A DNA stretch of 64,000 nt from Solitalea canadensis DSM 3403 (GCF_000242635.2 NC_017770.1:496001-560000); one strand, 5' to 3'; counted from the first letter of the stretch, positions 9,228 through 17,749 are shown. Program-made: numbers and translations. The notes: generated from the sequence alone by a model not told the origin.

Positions 9228-10565
9228 ATGAAAGTCTTTTACTTTTTTGGTTTTCTGTTTTTACTTTCGGTTGTATCAGGATGTAAAAAAGATGAAAATG
9301 TTAATTCTGCGACTTGGGAATTAACCGGTGAAATAACGCAAAATACAACCCTGAAAAAAGGCGTCTATAACATGATAGGTTTTGTTTACGTTAAAAACGG
9401 AGCAACACTTACAATTGAACCCGGAACTATTATAAAAGGGGATAAAAACTCCAGAGCTACCCTTATTATAACTAGAGGGTCTAAAATAATTGCGGATGGT
9501 GCACCTACAAATCCAATTATTTTTACCTCATCTCAACCAATCGGACAAAGGGCCCCAGGAGATTGGGGTGGGATAGTGCTGCTAGGAAGAGCCCGTATTA
9601 ATAATCCAGGAGGAGAGAGCATTATTGAAGGAGATCTGAATGATGTTTTCGGTGATGGAAGATATGGAGGAACTAATGATCATGATAATTCCGGAACGCT
9701 ACGATATGTTAGAATTGAATATCCTGGGATTCCTTACCAGATTGACAACGAAATAAACGGTTTAACATGTGGCGGTGTCGGTAATGGAACTACTTTAGAG
9801 CACATTCAGGTTTCCTTTTCTGGTGACGATAGTTTTGAGTTTTTTGGCGGAACTGTTAATGCTAAATATTTAGTTTCGGTTCACGCTACTGATGATAATT
9901 TCGACTTTGATAACGGTTTTTCAGGTAAATTACAGTTTATCGTAGCCCAGCAAGATCCTGCTTATGCAGATAATGCAGGTACAGGAGCTTCAAATGGTAT
10001 TGAATCAGATAACGATGCAAACGGTACTACAAATACTCCAATCACTCGTCCTGTAATTTCAAACATGACTTTAATAGGTGCTAATTCAACTGCAAATGCT
10101 CATCATGCGGCTGGTAACCACTGGAGAAGAAGCTCTAAATTAGTAGTTCGTAACTCAATCATTACAGGTTTTGCTATGGCAGGTGTACTTATTGAAAGCG
10201 CAAATGCGGCTTCTTCTTTAGCAGACGGTACATCAGAGTTTAAAAACAATCTGGTATTTGGTATTGCAAAACCTTACGGTACTAAAAGCACTACACCAAC
10301 TTATGCTGATGACGCTGCATTAGCTTCTGCTGCTGTATTATTTGGTAATGTTACTTTAGTAGCAGCAACCGATGCGGGCATCAATGATCCATTTAATCAA
10401 ACTGCTCCTAACTTTTTATTAAAAGCAGAATCACAAGCTAAAACCGGATCTGTATTCACCGGATTAGATAGTTTCTTTACGCAAGTGGCTTATAAAGGTG
10501 CATTTGATACAACAAATTGGACAGCAGGATGGGCTAATTTTAACCCTCAAAATACAGCCTACTAA
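9228..10565 (+). CDS. Predicted surface lipoprotein (copy 2, paralogue)
   Basis: A 445-residue lipoprotein. A TTG at 9213 is in frame, but the ATG at 9228 gives a compact signal peptide with lipobox VVSGC, so I start there. The mature end CKKDEN matches a K-(D/E)2-like surface-export signal. It mirrors the preceding gene throughout: GATLTIEPGTII, GDWGGIVLLGRA, an acidic loop (ATDDNFDFDNGF) and a terminal NWTAGWANF block. This is a tandem duplication that has diverged considerably. No enzyme motif is visible; ligand capture for the upstream receptor is inferred from gene order. Confidence 0.8.
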   Translation: MKVFYFFGFLFLLSVVSGCKKDENVNSATWELTGEITQNTTLKKGVYNMIGFVYVKNGATLTIEPGTIIKGDKNSRATLIITRGSKIIADGAPTNPIIFTSSQPIGQRAPGDWGGIVLLGRARINNPGGESIIEGDLNDVFGDGRYGGTNDHDNSGTLRYVRIEYPGIPYQIDNEINGLTCGGVGNGTTLEHIQVSFSGDDSFEFFGGTVNAKYLVSVHATDDNFDFDNGFSGKLQFIVAQQDPAYADNAGTGASNGIESDNDANGTTNTPITRPVISNMTLIGANSTANAHHAAGNHWRRSSKLVVRNSIITGFAMAGVLIESANAASSLADGTSEFKNNLVFGIAKPYGTKSTTPTYADDAALASAAVLFGNVTLVAATDAGINDPFNQTAPNFLLKAESQAKTGSVFTGLDSFFTQVAYKGAFDTTNWTAGWANFNPQNTAY

Positions 10566-10590
10566 GCTAATCTGTTATTATAGTAGCACA

Positions 10591-10628
10591 AGCAAAAGGG
10601 CTTTCTCCACAGAGAAAGCCCTTTTGCT
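10591..10628. terminator. Bidirectional terminator between convergent genes
   Basis: A perfect 17-bp stem (10591-10607 with 10612-10628) and a 4-base loop lie between the converging lipoprotein and acyltransferase genes. AAAAG and CTTTT in the arms give a partial T tract in both directions. Confidence 0.85.
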
Positions 10629-10664
10629 ATATATTCTCAAATTTTCTTATTCTCAAATTCCCAC

Positions 10665-12419
10665 CTATACTCCCTGCGAAAGTTTCTCCATTTTATCCTC
10701 TGGAATATCCTTAAGATTTAAAACAAGGAAACCATCCAATGCATTTTCAAATTTCGGATCTATATTAAAGCAAATGATCTTTGCATTTAACTGAATGTAC
10801 TGACGTAACAGAACAGGAATCTTGATATTGCTAATTTCAATTTGAGAGATTAATGTATCAAGCGATTTTAATGATTTATATTGCTCAATCAGTACATCGG
10901 TGTCAACATTATTATGCTTAACCTTGAATTTAGTTTTTGGTGAAACCAATTTCGCCAATTGCTCATCATAAAAATTCTTAGTAATGAAATCAATGATCAA
11001 CGATTGAGAAAGGTTAGAAAAGTTGTTACTAATACTAACTGGTCCGATCAGGTATTGATATTCAGGATGCTTTAACACATAGGCACGAATTCCCTTCCAA
11101 AGTAAAAATAAAGGCAAAGGTTTTTGCTGATACTCTTTAACAATAAAGGAACGACCCAACTCAAGCGAGTGTTTCAGGATACCATTCATCTGATCCTTGA
11201 TATTGAAAAGCGTATTAATGTAAAAGCCTTTCTTACCGTAAGCGTAGAAAATATCATTGCCTCGGCCAATACGATAAGCACCAACTAATTTTTTTGCATC
11301 CTTATCCCATATAAATAAATGGCGGTAATAAAGATCAAACTCATCCAGGTCTATTTTCTTATTAGTACCTTCTCCAACTTCCCTGAAGGTAATTTCTCTT
11401 AATCGGCCAATTTCCCTAATAATATTAGGAATTCGTTGCGTTTTAGCAATGTAAACCTCGTAGTTCTTTTCGGTATAAACTAATGCCTCGTCTCTTATTT
11501 GGGCAACATCTTTTTCAATCAGATCCTGTGGAGTCGCTTCAACAACATCTTCCGGTCTTTTTAATACACTAAACAGATCTTTCACAAAGAAGCGGTTTAC
11601 ATCTGTGTCAAAAGCTGAATTTAATGCATAGGTACGTGCTCTCAAATAGCGTAAAGAACGTTCAGGTGTTGATAAACCATTATATTCAGCAGGCATGATA
11701 GGTTTGCCGACACGTAACTTAATAGTGTTCCCTTTTTTATTGAATAATTCAGAAGGAAGTTTTACAGTCCGTAAAGATGGGTGGATAAGTCCTAATAAGT
11801 GGAACAAAACACCATTATTACCGTGGAAATAAATAGGTACAACCGGAACTTGCGCTTTCTGGATCATCTTTCCTACAATCGACGACCATTTTTTGTCTGT
11901 AACTGTTTGCGCTTCCGCATCATAAGTGGATACTTCTCCAGCCGGGAAAATTCCAACAGGAATGCCATTTTGTAACTGTTCCATGGTGGCCTTCATACCG
12001 CCTAAACTCGAAACACTTTTAACATTCTCAAATGGATTAACACCTATAAAGTAATCTGCAATATTTGGGATTTTCTTCAATAGAAAGTTAGCCATAACTT
12101 TGGCTTCAGGTCTTACAGAGGTAAGCAATTTAACCAAAATTAATCCTTCAACTCCTCCATATGGATGATTGGCTATTGCAATAAATCCACCTTCTTTTGG
12201 TATATTCTTAAGATCGTCTTCATCAAATTCAACAGTAATTCCTATATCCTCTAATACTCCGTCAATAAAATCAACGCCTTGTTTATCTGAGTTCTCAGCA
12301 AATACTCTGTTTACTTTGTTGATCTTGGTCAACTCCATCAGTAGTTCGGCAAGGCCAGGCATTTTCAGCTTATCAAGTTTAGTGGCCTTTGCAAACTCAT
12401 TTTTCGTGATCAACTTCAT
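10665..12419 (-). CDS. OlsF-type bifunctional aminolipid acyltransferase
   Basis: A 584-residue protein joining two acyltransferases. The N-terminal half is PlsC/OlsA-like: ANHPYGGVEG (about 83-92) is the modified H-X4/5-acid motif and GIFPAGE (about 156-162) the phosphate-binding-type motif. The C-terminal half (about 330-584) is GNAT/OlsB-like, with REITFREVGEG and LVGAYRIGRG. In OlsF enzymes the OlsB-like part N-acylates an amino acid (ornithine, or glycine in some Bacteroidota) and the PlsC-like part adds the second acyl chain, making phosphorus-free membrane lipids. It is monocistronic and divergent from the helix-hairpin-helix gene. Family confidence is high; the amino acid used is not visible from sequence. 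Confidence 0.85.
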   Translation of the reverse strand: MKLITKNEFAKATKLDKLKMPGLAELLMELTKINKVNRVFAENSDKQGVDFIDGVLEDIGITVEFDEDDLKNIPKEGGFIAIANHPYGGVEGLILVKLLTSVRPEAKVMANFLLKKIPNIADYFIGVNPFENVKSVSSLGGMKATMEQLQNGIPVGIFPAGEVSTYDAEAQTVTDKKWSSIVGKMIQKAQVPVVPIYFHGNNGVLFHLLGLIHPSLRTVKLPSELFNKKGNTIKLRVGKPIMPAEYNGLSTPERSLRYLRARTYALNSAFDTDVNRFFVKDLFSVLKRPEDVVEATPQDLIEKDVAQIRDEALVYTEKNYEVYIAKTQRIPNIIREIGRLREITFREVGEGTNKKIDLDEFDLYYRHLFIWDKDAKKLVGAYRIGRGNDIFYAYGKKGFYINTLFNIKDQMNGILKHSLELGRSFIVKEYQQKPLPLFLLWKGIRAYVLKHPEYQYLIGPVSISNNFSNLSQSLIIDFITKNFYDEQLAKLVSPKTKFKVKHNNVDTDVLIEQYKSLKSLDTLISQIEISNIKIPVLLRQYIQLNAKIICFNIDPKFENALDGFLVLNLKDIPEDKMEKLSQGV

Positions 12420-12444
12420 TTGTTCTTGGTATGTGTTTAATCTG

Positions 12445-12479
12445 CAAAAATAAGATTTAGGTCGATATATATGCGACCT
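12445..12479 (-). promoter_or_regulatory. Promoter box and inverted repeat upstream of the aminolipid gene
   Basis: On the minus strand TATTTTTG (12445-12452) fits the -7 consensus and lies 25 bases before the start codon. Immediately upstream of it an inverted repeat, AGGTCG (12459-12464) and CGACCT (12474-12479), falls where polymerase or a regulator would sit, so it may be an operator. Confidence 0.45.
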
Positions 12480-12605
12480 GTTAAATATACTTATTTAATG
12501 CAGATGCTATTATTTCTTTAAAATTAATTCTTGGTTTATTGTGTATTTCCTTACAATTATGATATTTGAACCTTAGCAGCTATTTAAAAATTTTATTAAT
12601 CTATC

Positions 12606-13505
12606 ATGAAAAGTTTTCTCAAAACTTGGTTCTCTTTCTCACGTAAAGAGTTAAACGGTTTATTTGTGTTAATGTTAATTTGTTTCATTACAATAATTTC
12701 AACATTCTGTTTTCCTTCTTTTTTCACGGAGCCTCCAACCGATTTTTCATCATTTAAAAAAGAAATCCGGGAGTTCGAAGCAAATAATCATCCCACAGCA
12801 ATAAAACCGCATTCTTTTGTTAGCTCCGCCAATAAGGAAAGCACACGCAATATAAAACTTACTTCTTTTGATCCTAATACTTTATTATACAAAGATTGGT
12901 TACAATTAGGTTTCTCCGAAAGGCAGGCTACTGTTGTAATGCATTATCTTGAAAAAGGCGGACGTTTTAGGAAGAAGGAGGATATTAAAAAGATTTATTC
13001 TTTTAGCCAGGCTCAATATGAACAATTAGCACCATATATAGTAATTGGTAGCAGCGACAAAGTAGTATCCTCAATATCAGAAACACTTTTTCCTGCGAAA
13101 TCTGAAAAAATAATTGAACTCAACGCTGCTGATTCTTTGCAGCTTATTTCTCTTAAGGGCATAGGACCTGTTTTGGCCCGGAGGATAATAAAATACAGAG
13201 ACCGTTTAGGCGGTTTTTATGCAAAAGAGCAATTAAAAGATGTGTACGGGCTAGACAGTTTAGTATATTTAACTATTGAAAGATCAATTTCAGTAGATCT
13301 TACTAAGATTAAGCTAACCAATATAAATACGGCGTCGTTTAATGAATTGAGGCATTATCCTTACCTGACCAATAAACAGATCAATGCATTGTTAAATTTT
13401 AGAAAGCAGCACGGCTTATTTTCCTTAGTAAATGATATCATAAAGTATGATATTATAGACAACAACACGTTCAACAAAATATTGCCGTATCTGAGTATCG
13501 ATTAA
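12606..13505 (+). CDS. ComEA-like helix-hairpin-helix protein with membrane anchor
   Basis: A 299-residue protein with an N-terminal membrane segment (about 16-36, ELNGLFVLMLICFITIIS) and at least two or three helix-hairpin-helix DNA-binding units in the remainder: LGFSERQATVVMHYLEKGGRF (about 100-120), LISLKGIGPVLARRIIKYRD (about 180-200) and a last unit at about 240-270 (LRHYPYLTNKQINALLNFR). The middle unit carries the canonical GIGP hairpin. The layout resembles ComEA DNA receptors, but this lineage's proteins are longer and are not shown to take up DNA. It stands alone, divergent from the aminolipid gene. Confidence 0.8.
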   Translation: MKSFLKTWFSFSRKELNGLFVLMLICFITIISTFCFPSFFTEPPTDFSSFKKEIREFEANNHPTAIKPHSFVSSANKESTRNIKLTSFDPNTLLYKDWLQLGFSERQATVVMHYLEKGGRFRKKEDIKKIYSFSQAQYEQLAPYIVIGSSDKVVSSISETLFPAKSEKIIELNAADSLQLISLKGIGPVLARRIIKYRDRLGGFYAKEQLKDVYGLDSLVYLTIERSISVDLTKIKLTNINTASFNELRHYPYLTNKQINALLNFRKQHGLFSLVNDIIKYDIIDNNTFNKILPYLSID

Positions 13506-13588
13506 TTTACCAGCAAAGTTTTATTCATCAGCAGGTTAATGCGTAACTTTCGAGTTCCAACAAAGTTTTTTTATAATAATATTAGATC

Positions 13589-14122
13589 ATGAACATTGAA
13601 CAGCAGATTAAAGCAGTAGTAAGAGACGTTAACGATTTTCCAAAACCAGGAATTGTATTTAAAGACATAACACCCATTTTAAGAGACCCTAAACTTTGTG
13701 ATGCTATTGCTGAGGCATATGTTCAACGATTAAACGGAATAAAAATTGATGAGGTTGCTGCAATAGAAAGTCGTGGCTTTTTATTTGGTATGATGATAGC
13801 TCATAAACTATTAGTTCCATTTGTCCCTATTCGTAAAAAAGGAAAATTGCCATGCAAAACTGTACAGCAATCTTACAATTTAGAATATGGTGAAGCTATA
13901 ATTGAAGTGCACGAGGATGGAATAGAAGCTGGTAAAAATGTACTAATTCATGATGATTTGTTAGCAACCGGTGGTACAGTCGAAGCAGCAGCTAAACTAG
14001 TAGAGAAATTGGGTGCTAATGTAGCAGCAATATCTTTCTTAGTGGAGTTGGATTTTTTGAAGGGGCGTGATAAGCTATTACATCACTCAGAACACATAAT
14101 TTCATTAGCAAATTATCAATAA
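13589..14122 (+). CDS. apt: Adenine phosphoribosyltransferase
   Basis: Converts adenine and PRPP to AMP in purine salvage. The 177-residue length is typical. Visible are the N-terminal FPKPGIVFKDITPIL block that contacts adenine, ESRGFLFG, and the PRPP-binding loop VLIHDDLLATGGT (about 118-130). It lies 83 bases after the preceding gene and 14 bases before an acyl-CoA dehydrogenase gene, so the two may share a transcript although their functions are unrelated. Confidence 0.97.
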   Translation: MNIEQQIKAVVRDVNDFPKPGIVFKDITPILRDPKLCDAIAEAYVQRLNGIKIDEVAAIESRGFLFGMMIAHKLLVPFVPIRKKGKLPCKTVQQSYNLEYGEAIIEVHEDGIEAGKNVLIHDDLLATGGTVEAAAKLVEKLGANVAAISFLVELDFLKGRDKLLHHSEHIISLANYQ

Positions 14123-14136
14123 CCTTTATAAACCTT

Positions 14137-15306
14137 ATGATGACCAATTTAATTTATGATGAAGCTATGTCAACACCATCTGAAAACCTGCGGATGGTGC
14201 ATGAAATGGCACGTGACTTTGCCGAAAAGTATATCCGTCCTCACGTGATGGATTGGGACGAAAGCCAGGAATTTCCTATTCACATTTTTAAACAATTAGG
14301 TGAATTAGGGATGATGGGCGTTTTAGTTCCTGAACAATATGGAGGGGCAGGCTTTGGCTATTTTGAGTATGTTGCCATTATTGAAGAAATTGCAAAAGTA
14401 TGTGGATCAATAGGTTTATCACTTGCTGCACATAACTCTTTGTGCACAGGCCATATATTGCAATTCGGAAATGATGAACAAAAACAACGCTGGTTGCCGA
14501 AACTTGCTACTGCTGAATGGATTGGTGCTTGGGGCTTAACCGAAGCAAATACCGGTTCTGATGCATTGAGAATGAATACAACAGCAGTAAGAGATGGTGA
14601 TTATTACATTATCAATGGTAGTAAAAATTGGATTACACATGGTAAATCAAGTTCTGTTGCTGTGATTATGGCAAGAACAGGCGAGCGTGGAGATTCGAAC
14701 GGAGTTTCAGCTTTTGTTATCGAGAAAACGACTCCTGGTTTTACTCATGGTAAAAAAGAGAATAAACTTGGTATGCGTGCTTCTGAAACTACTGAATTGA
14801 TTCTTGATAATGTCCGTGTTCACAAGGATAATATGTTAGGACAGGAGGGAGACGGATTTAAGCAAGCAATGAAAGTTTTGGATGGTGGACGTATTTCAAT
14901 TGCAGCACTATCACTCGGAATTGCAAAAGGTGCGTTTGAAGCAGCTAAAGCTTATTCAAAGCAACGGCAGCAATTTGGGAAACCAATATGTGACTTCCAG
15001 GGTATTTCTTTCAAACTTTCTGATATGGCTACTGAAATTGAAGCTGCTGAATTGCTGATTCATCAGGCAGCATATAAAAAGAATGTAGGTGAAAAGATGA
15101 CAAAGGAGTCTGCAATGGCTAAATATTTTGCCTCAGAAGTTGCTGTTAGAGCCGCTAACGAAGCGGTACAGATTTTTGGAGGGTATGGTTATACAAAGGA
15201 TTTTCCTGCTGAAAAGTATTATCGTGATGCTAAATTATGCACCATAGGAGAGGGTACATCGGAAATCCAGAAAATTGTTATTGCCAGAGAAATCCTTAAA
15301 GACTAA
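14137..15306 (+). CDS. Acyl-CoA dehydrogenase
   Basis: A 389-residue FAD enzyme that introduces the alpha-beta double bond of acyl-CoA and passes electrons to ETF. The standard three-part layout is present: N-terminal helical domain, middle beta domain with the FAD/substrate signature WGLTEANTGSDALRMNTTA, and C-terminal helical domain (RQQFGKPICDFQGISFKLSDMA) with the catalytic-base region CTIGEGTSEIQ (about E372). The size and motifs resemble short-chain or butyryl-CoA dehydrogenases. Two ATG codons occur in tandem at 14137/14140. A strong terminator follows. Confidence 0.93.
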   Translation: MMTNLIYDEAMSTPSENLRMVHEMARDFAEKYIRPHVMDWDESQEFPIHIFKQLGELGMMGVLVPEQYGGAGFGYFEYVAIIEEIAKVCGSIGLSLAAHNSLCTGHILQFGNDEQKQRWLPKLATAEWIGAWGLTEANTGSDALRMNTTAVRDGDYYIINGSKNWITHGKSSSVAVIMARTGERGDSNGVSAFVIEKTTPGFTHGKKENKLGMRASETTELILDNVRVHKDNMLGQEGDGFKQAMKVLDGGRISIAALSLGIAKGAFEAAKAYSKQRQQFGKPICDFQGISFKLSDMATEIEAAELLIHQAAYKKNVGEKMTKESAMAKYFASEVAVRAANEAVQIFGGYGYTKDFPAEKYYRDAKLCTIGEGTSEIQKIVIAREILKD

Positions 15307-15333
15307 TAATAAATAAAAAGTATAGCGATTTAG

Positions 15334-15362
15334 AAGCCAGACCTTGCAAGTCTGGCTTTTTG
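15334..15362 (+). terminator. Terminator after the acyl-CoA dehydrogenase
   Basis: AAGCCAGAC (15334-15342) pairs perfectly with GTCTGGCTT (15350-15358) around a 7-base loop; T residues follow. Confidence 0.9.
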
Positions 15363-15394
15363 CATTATTTTAGATTTATCAACCAAAAACAAAT

Positions 15395-16108
15395 ATGAAG
15401 AGAATAATTACACTATTGTTTGCTATTTCTGTTGCATTAACTGTATATGCGAATCTGAATCATTTAGCAGAAATCAGATTGATTGCAAAGCCACTTATCA
15501 TGGTTTTTGTAGCTTGGCTATATACATTAAATACAGTCGACTTAATTGAGAAAACGAATAAAACGGTCCTTTTAGCTTTCTTATTTTCCTGGATTGGAGA
15601 TATAGCCTTGTTGTTTGCAGATGATTCATCTAAAGCTCCTGGTTTCTATTTTTTCATTACGGGTCTGGTTAGCTTTCTGACTGCCCATTTACTGTATATT
15701 ACTGTATTCAGAAAAATTGCAGCAACCTCGCCGGCAAGTGATATTCCTATCACAAAAAGAATATTAATGCTTGTACCTGTTGGGTTTATTGCTGCAGTGC
15801 TGATCTTCTTTATAATACCACATTTAGGCCCTATGTTGATTCCGGTTAGTGTGTATGCAATTGTGATCTCATTAATGACAATATCCGCCATTGCATTATA
15901 TAATAAGGTCTTTATGGCTAATTTTAATCTAATATATGCGGGTGCCGTATTTTTCATGATCTCTGACATGACGTTGGCTTTTAACCAGTTTGTATCTCCA
16001 AAACCTATACTTGGCGTAATTGTGATGATTACTTATGGAGCTGCACAGTACTCAATCATGCGAGGCTTAAGTAAGGTAAGTTTAATGACCGCCAGACAAT
16101 TAGTTTAA
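15395..16108 (+). CDS. YhhN/TMEM86-family membrane protein (lysoplasmalogenase-like)
   Basis: A 237-residue integral membrane protein with about eight hydrophobic helices. The family signature lies around FLFSWIGDIALLF (about 66-78), with a second conserved acidic site in FFMISDMTLAFNQF (about 187-200). Animal TMEM86B members cleave the vinyl ether of lysoplasmalogens; whether this bacterium contains plasmalogens is unknown, so the reaction is a family-level guess. It is a stand-alone gene directly before the rpsU promoter. Confidence 0.85.
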   Translation: MKRIITLLFAISVALTVYANLNHLAEIRLIAKPLIMVFVAWLYTLNTVDLIEKTNKTVLLAFLFSWIGDIALLFADDSSKAPGFYFFITGLVSFLTAHLLYITVFRKIAATSPASDIPITKRILMLVPVGFIAAVLIFFIIPHLGPMLIPVSVYAIVISLMTISAIALYNKVFMANFNLIYAGAVFFMISDMTLAFNQFVSPKPILGVIVMITYGAAQYSIMRGLSKVSLMTARQLV

Positions 16109-16122
16109 TAGATTAAAAATAG

Positions 16123-16154
16123 TTTGATAATCAGTTATTTTCTGTTTACCTTTG
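16123..16154 (+). promoter_or_regulatory. rpsU promoter
   Basis: TTTG (16123-16126), a 20-base spacer and TACCTTTG (16147-16154) match the Bacteroidota consensus promoter. The transcript would start near 16160 and have a leader of about 26 bases, which rules out the in-frame TTG at 16124 as a start. Confidence 0.8.
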
Positions 16155-16165
16155 TCGTCCCACTG

Positions 16166-16174
16166 AAAGGAGGT
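16166..16174 (+). promoter_or_regulatory. Extended Shine-Dalgarno of rpsU
   Basis: AAAGGAGGT matches the full anti-SD of 16S rRNA and lies 12 bases before the ATG. Strong SDs are rare in this phylum, so this one is probably regulatory. Confidence 0.75.
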
Positions 16175-16186
16175 ATTATCAAGGGT

Positions 16187-16378
16187 ATGATTATCATTAA
16201 CGTAAAAGAAAACGAAGCAATTGATAAGGCGCTTAAGCGTTTTAAGAAGAAGTTTGAAAAAACAGGTGTATTGCGCGAACTAAGAAGCCGCCAAGCCTTT
16301 GAAAAGCGTTCTGTAGCTCGTAGAACCGAGGTTAAGAAAGCGATTTACAAGCAATCTCTTCAGCAAGAGAATCAATAA
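16187..16378 (+). CDS. rpsU: 30S ribosomal protein S21
   Basis: Ribosomal protein bS21, 63 residues, very basic (KALKRFKKKFEKTGVLRELRSRQAFEKRS is spread over residues about 14-42). It lies at the 30S platform by the 3' end of 16S rRNA. The start is the ATG at 16187, because homologues begin with MII-type sequence and the promoter at 16123-16154 lies inside any longer reading. The gene is monocistronic, flanked by its own promoter and a long terminator hairpin. In Bacteroidia ribosomes bS21 helps hide the anti-SD, so the perfect SD upstream suggests feedback control of its own translation. Confidence 0.95.
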   Translation: MIIINVKENEAIDKALKRFKKKFEKTGVLRELRSRQAFEKRSVARRTEVKKAIYKQSLQQENQ

Positions 16379-16399
16379 TTCTTTTTGCTATTATATATT

Positions 16400-16440
16400 A
16401 ATGGTCGTATATTTCACTAAAATATACGACCATTTTTATT
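16400..16440 (+). terminator. Terminator after rpsU
   Basis: A 15-bp perfect stem (16400-16414 with 16420-16434), 5-base loop and T-rich tail. Confidence 0.92.
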
Positions 16441-16506
16441 TTAAGTTTTTCAGAAAAAGTTACAGCAATATCAATTACGCTTTATCTTTCTATTTAATAT
16501 CCTTGA

Positions 16507-17388
16507 ATGCATACAGAAAGTTTCTTCCGATATCTTGAATTTGAAAAACGTTATTCAACTCATACCTTGATATCTTATAAAAATGATATCGAACAATTTT
16601 TGTCATTTCTAACGCAATTTGAAATTACGGCGTGTGCTCAGATTACACACGCGATAATAAGATCGTGGATGGTGGAATTGCTGGATAATGATCAAAGTGC
16701 CTCAACCGTAAATAGAAAACTCTCAACATTACGTACCTATTTTAAGTTCCTGCATCGCGAAGGATTCATTAATAACAATCCTGTAATCAAAGTTCAGGCA
16801 CCTAAGAAGGAAAAAAGGCTTCCTGTTGTTATTGAAGAAAGTGCAATTGAAAATTTACTGGATAAAGTTGAATTTGGTGAAGGTTTCAGTGGTAGGCGAG
16901 ATAAGCTTATTGTAGAAATGTTTTATCAAACAGGTATGCGATTAGCTGAACTGATCAATTTGAAAAATGAAGATGTGAATTTTTACTCTCACACTATAAA
17001 GGTGTTAGGAAAACGCAACAAAGAACGGATAATACCAATTACAAAAACATTTGGAAGTTTAATTTTAGATTACGTAATTGTTAAAAATTCCAACGGACCG
17101 GATAACAAAAGCGACTTCCTTTTCGTTACCAATAAAGGAGAGCAATTGTATCCTAAATTTGTTTATAACCTAATTAATAATTGTCTTTCACAGGTAGCAA
17201 CTATTGAAAAAAAGAGTCCCCATGTATTAAGACATACGTTTGCGACTCATCTATTAAACAAGGGGGCTGAACTAAATGCAATAAAAGAACTTTTAGGACA
17301 TGCTAGTTTAGCGGCCACCCAGGTATATACACACAATACCACAGAACGATTGAAATCTATTTATAAACAAGCCCATCCAAGGGCCTAA
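16507..17388 (+). CDS. Tyrosine recombinase XerC/XerD
   Basis: A 293-residue site-specific recombinase of the size used for chromosome-dimer resolution at dif. The N-terminal SAM-like domain (about 1-90) binds the core site; the C-terminal domain has all catalytic residues: R145 (TGMRLAEL), a lysine in the GKRNKER hairpin (about 169-172), H239 and R242 (HVLRHTF), H265 (LLGHAS) and the nucleophile Y274 (TQVYTH). The position between rpsU and hpf, without any mobile-element context, argues for a housekeeping Xer protein rather than an integrase. XerC versus XerD cannot be settled here. Confidence 0.92.
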   Translation: MHTESFFRYLEFEKRYSTHTLISYKNDIEQFLSFLTQFEITACAQITHAIIRSWMVELLDNDQSASTVNRKLSTLRTYFKFLHREGFINNNPVIKVQAPKKEKRLPVVIEESAIENLLDKVEFGEGFSGRRDKLIVEMFYQTGMRLAELINLKNEDVNFYSHTIKVLGKRNKERIIPITKTFGSLILDYVIVKNSNGPDNKSDFLFVTNKGEQLYPKFVYNLINNCLSQVATIEKKSPHVLRHTFATHLLNKGAELNAIKELLGHASLAATQVYTHNTTERLKSIYKQAHPRA

Positions 17389-17396
17389 TTTTAAAA

Positions 17397-17403
17397 AAGG
17401 AGG
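17397..17403 (+). promoter_or_regulatory. Strong ribosome binding site of hpf
   Basis: AAGGAGG lies four bases before the hpf ATG at 17408. It is one of the few real SD sequences in the window. Confidence 0.7.
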
Positions 17404-17407
17404 AACT

Positions 17408-17749
17408 ATGAAAATTCGTGTGCAATCCATTCGTTTCACAGCCGACATCAAATTAATTGACTTTATTCAACGCAAGTTAGATAAACTTGATTCGTTTTTT
17501 GATCACGTGATAGACGGAGATGTTTTTCTGAGGCTCGACAAAGCTGAGGATGATGCGAACAAGATTGTAGAAATTAAAATTAATATTCCCGGAAAAGACC
17601 TCTTTGTAAAAGAACAGCGTCAGTCGTTTGAAGAAGCCACCGATGTTGCCGTAGAATCATTAGCCAAACAACTAAAAAAGCATAAAGAAAAATTAAGGAC
17701 ACATTTGGGAAAAGCAGACTCACCTGTAGTAGCTGAACCTGAATTTTAA
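17408..17749 (+). CDS. hpf: Ribosome hibernation promoting factor, short form
   Basis: A 113-residue HPF/RaiA-type protein that binds the 30S decoding region in starved or stationary cells and blocks tRNA and mRNA sites. The beta-alpha-beta-beta-beta-alpha fold is readable: MKIRVQSIRFTAD, helix LIDFIQRKLDKLDSFF, strands with VFLRLD and VEIKINIPG, and a helix ending in the basic KQLKKHKEKLRTH. The long C-terminal dimerisation domain is absent. It starts 19 bases after the recombinase stop and is probably co-transcribed with it. Confidence 0.92.
   Translation: MKIRVQSIRFTADIKLIDFIQRKLDKLDSFFDHVIDGDVFLRLDKAEDDANKIVEIKINIPGKDLFVKEQRQSFEEATDVAVESLAKQLKKHKEKLRTHLGKADSPVVAEPEF

Noticed and set aside
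10498-10794. Possible 98-residue plus-strand gene
   Set aside because: It overlaps the end of the lipoprotein gene, a strong terminator and the antisense of the aminolipid gene; no family sense.
16124-16186. N-terminal extension of S21
   Set aside because: It would require translation from within the promoter; homologues start at MII.
16507-17388. Integrase of a mobile element
   Set aside because: No attachment repeats, cargo or phage genes; length and place between rpsU and hpf fit a housekeeping Xer recombinase.
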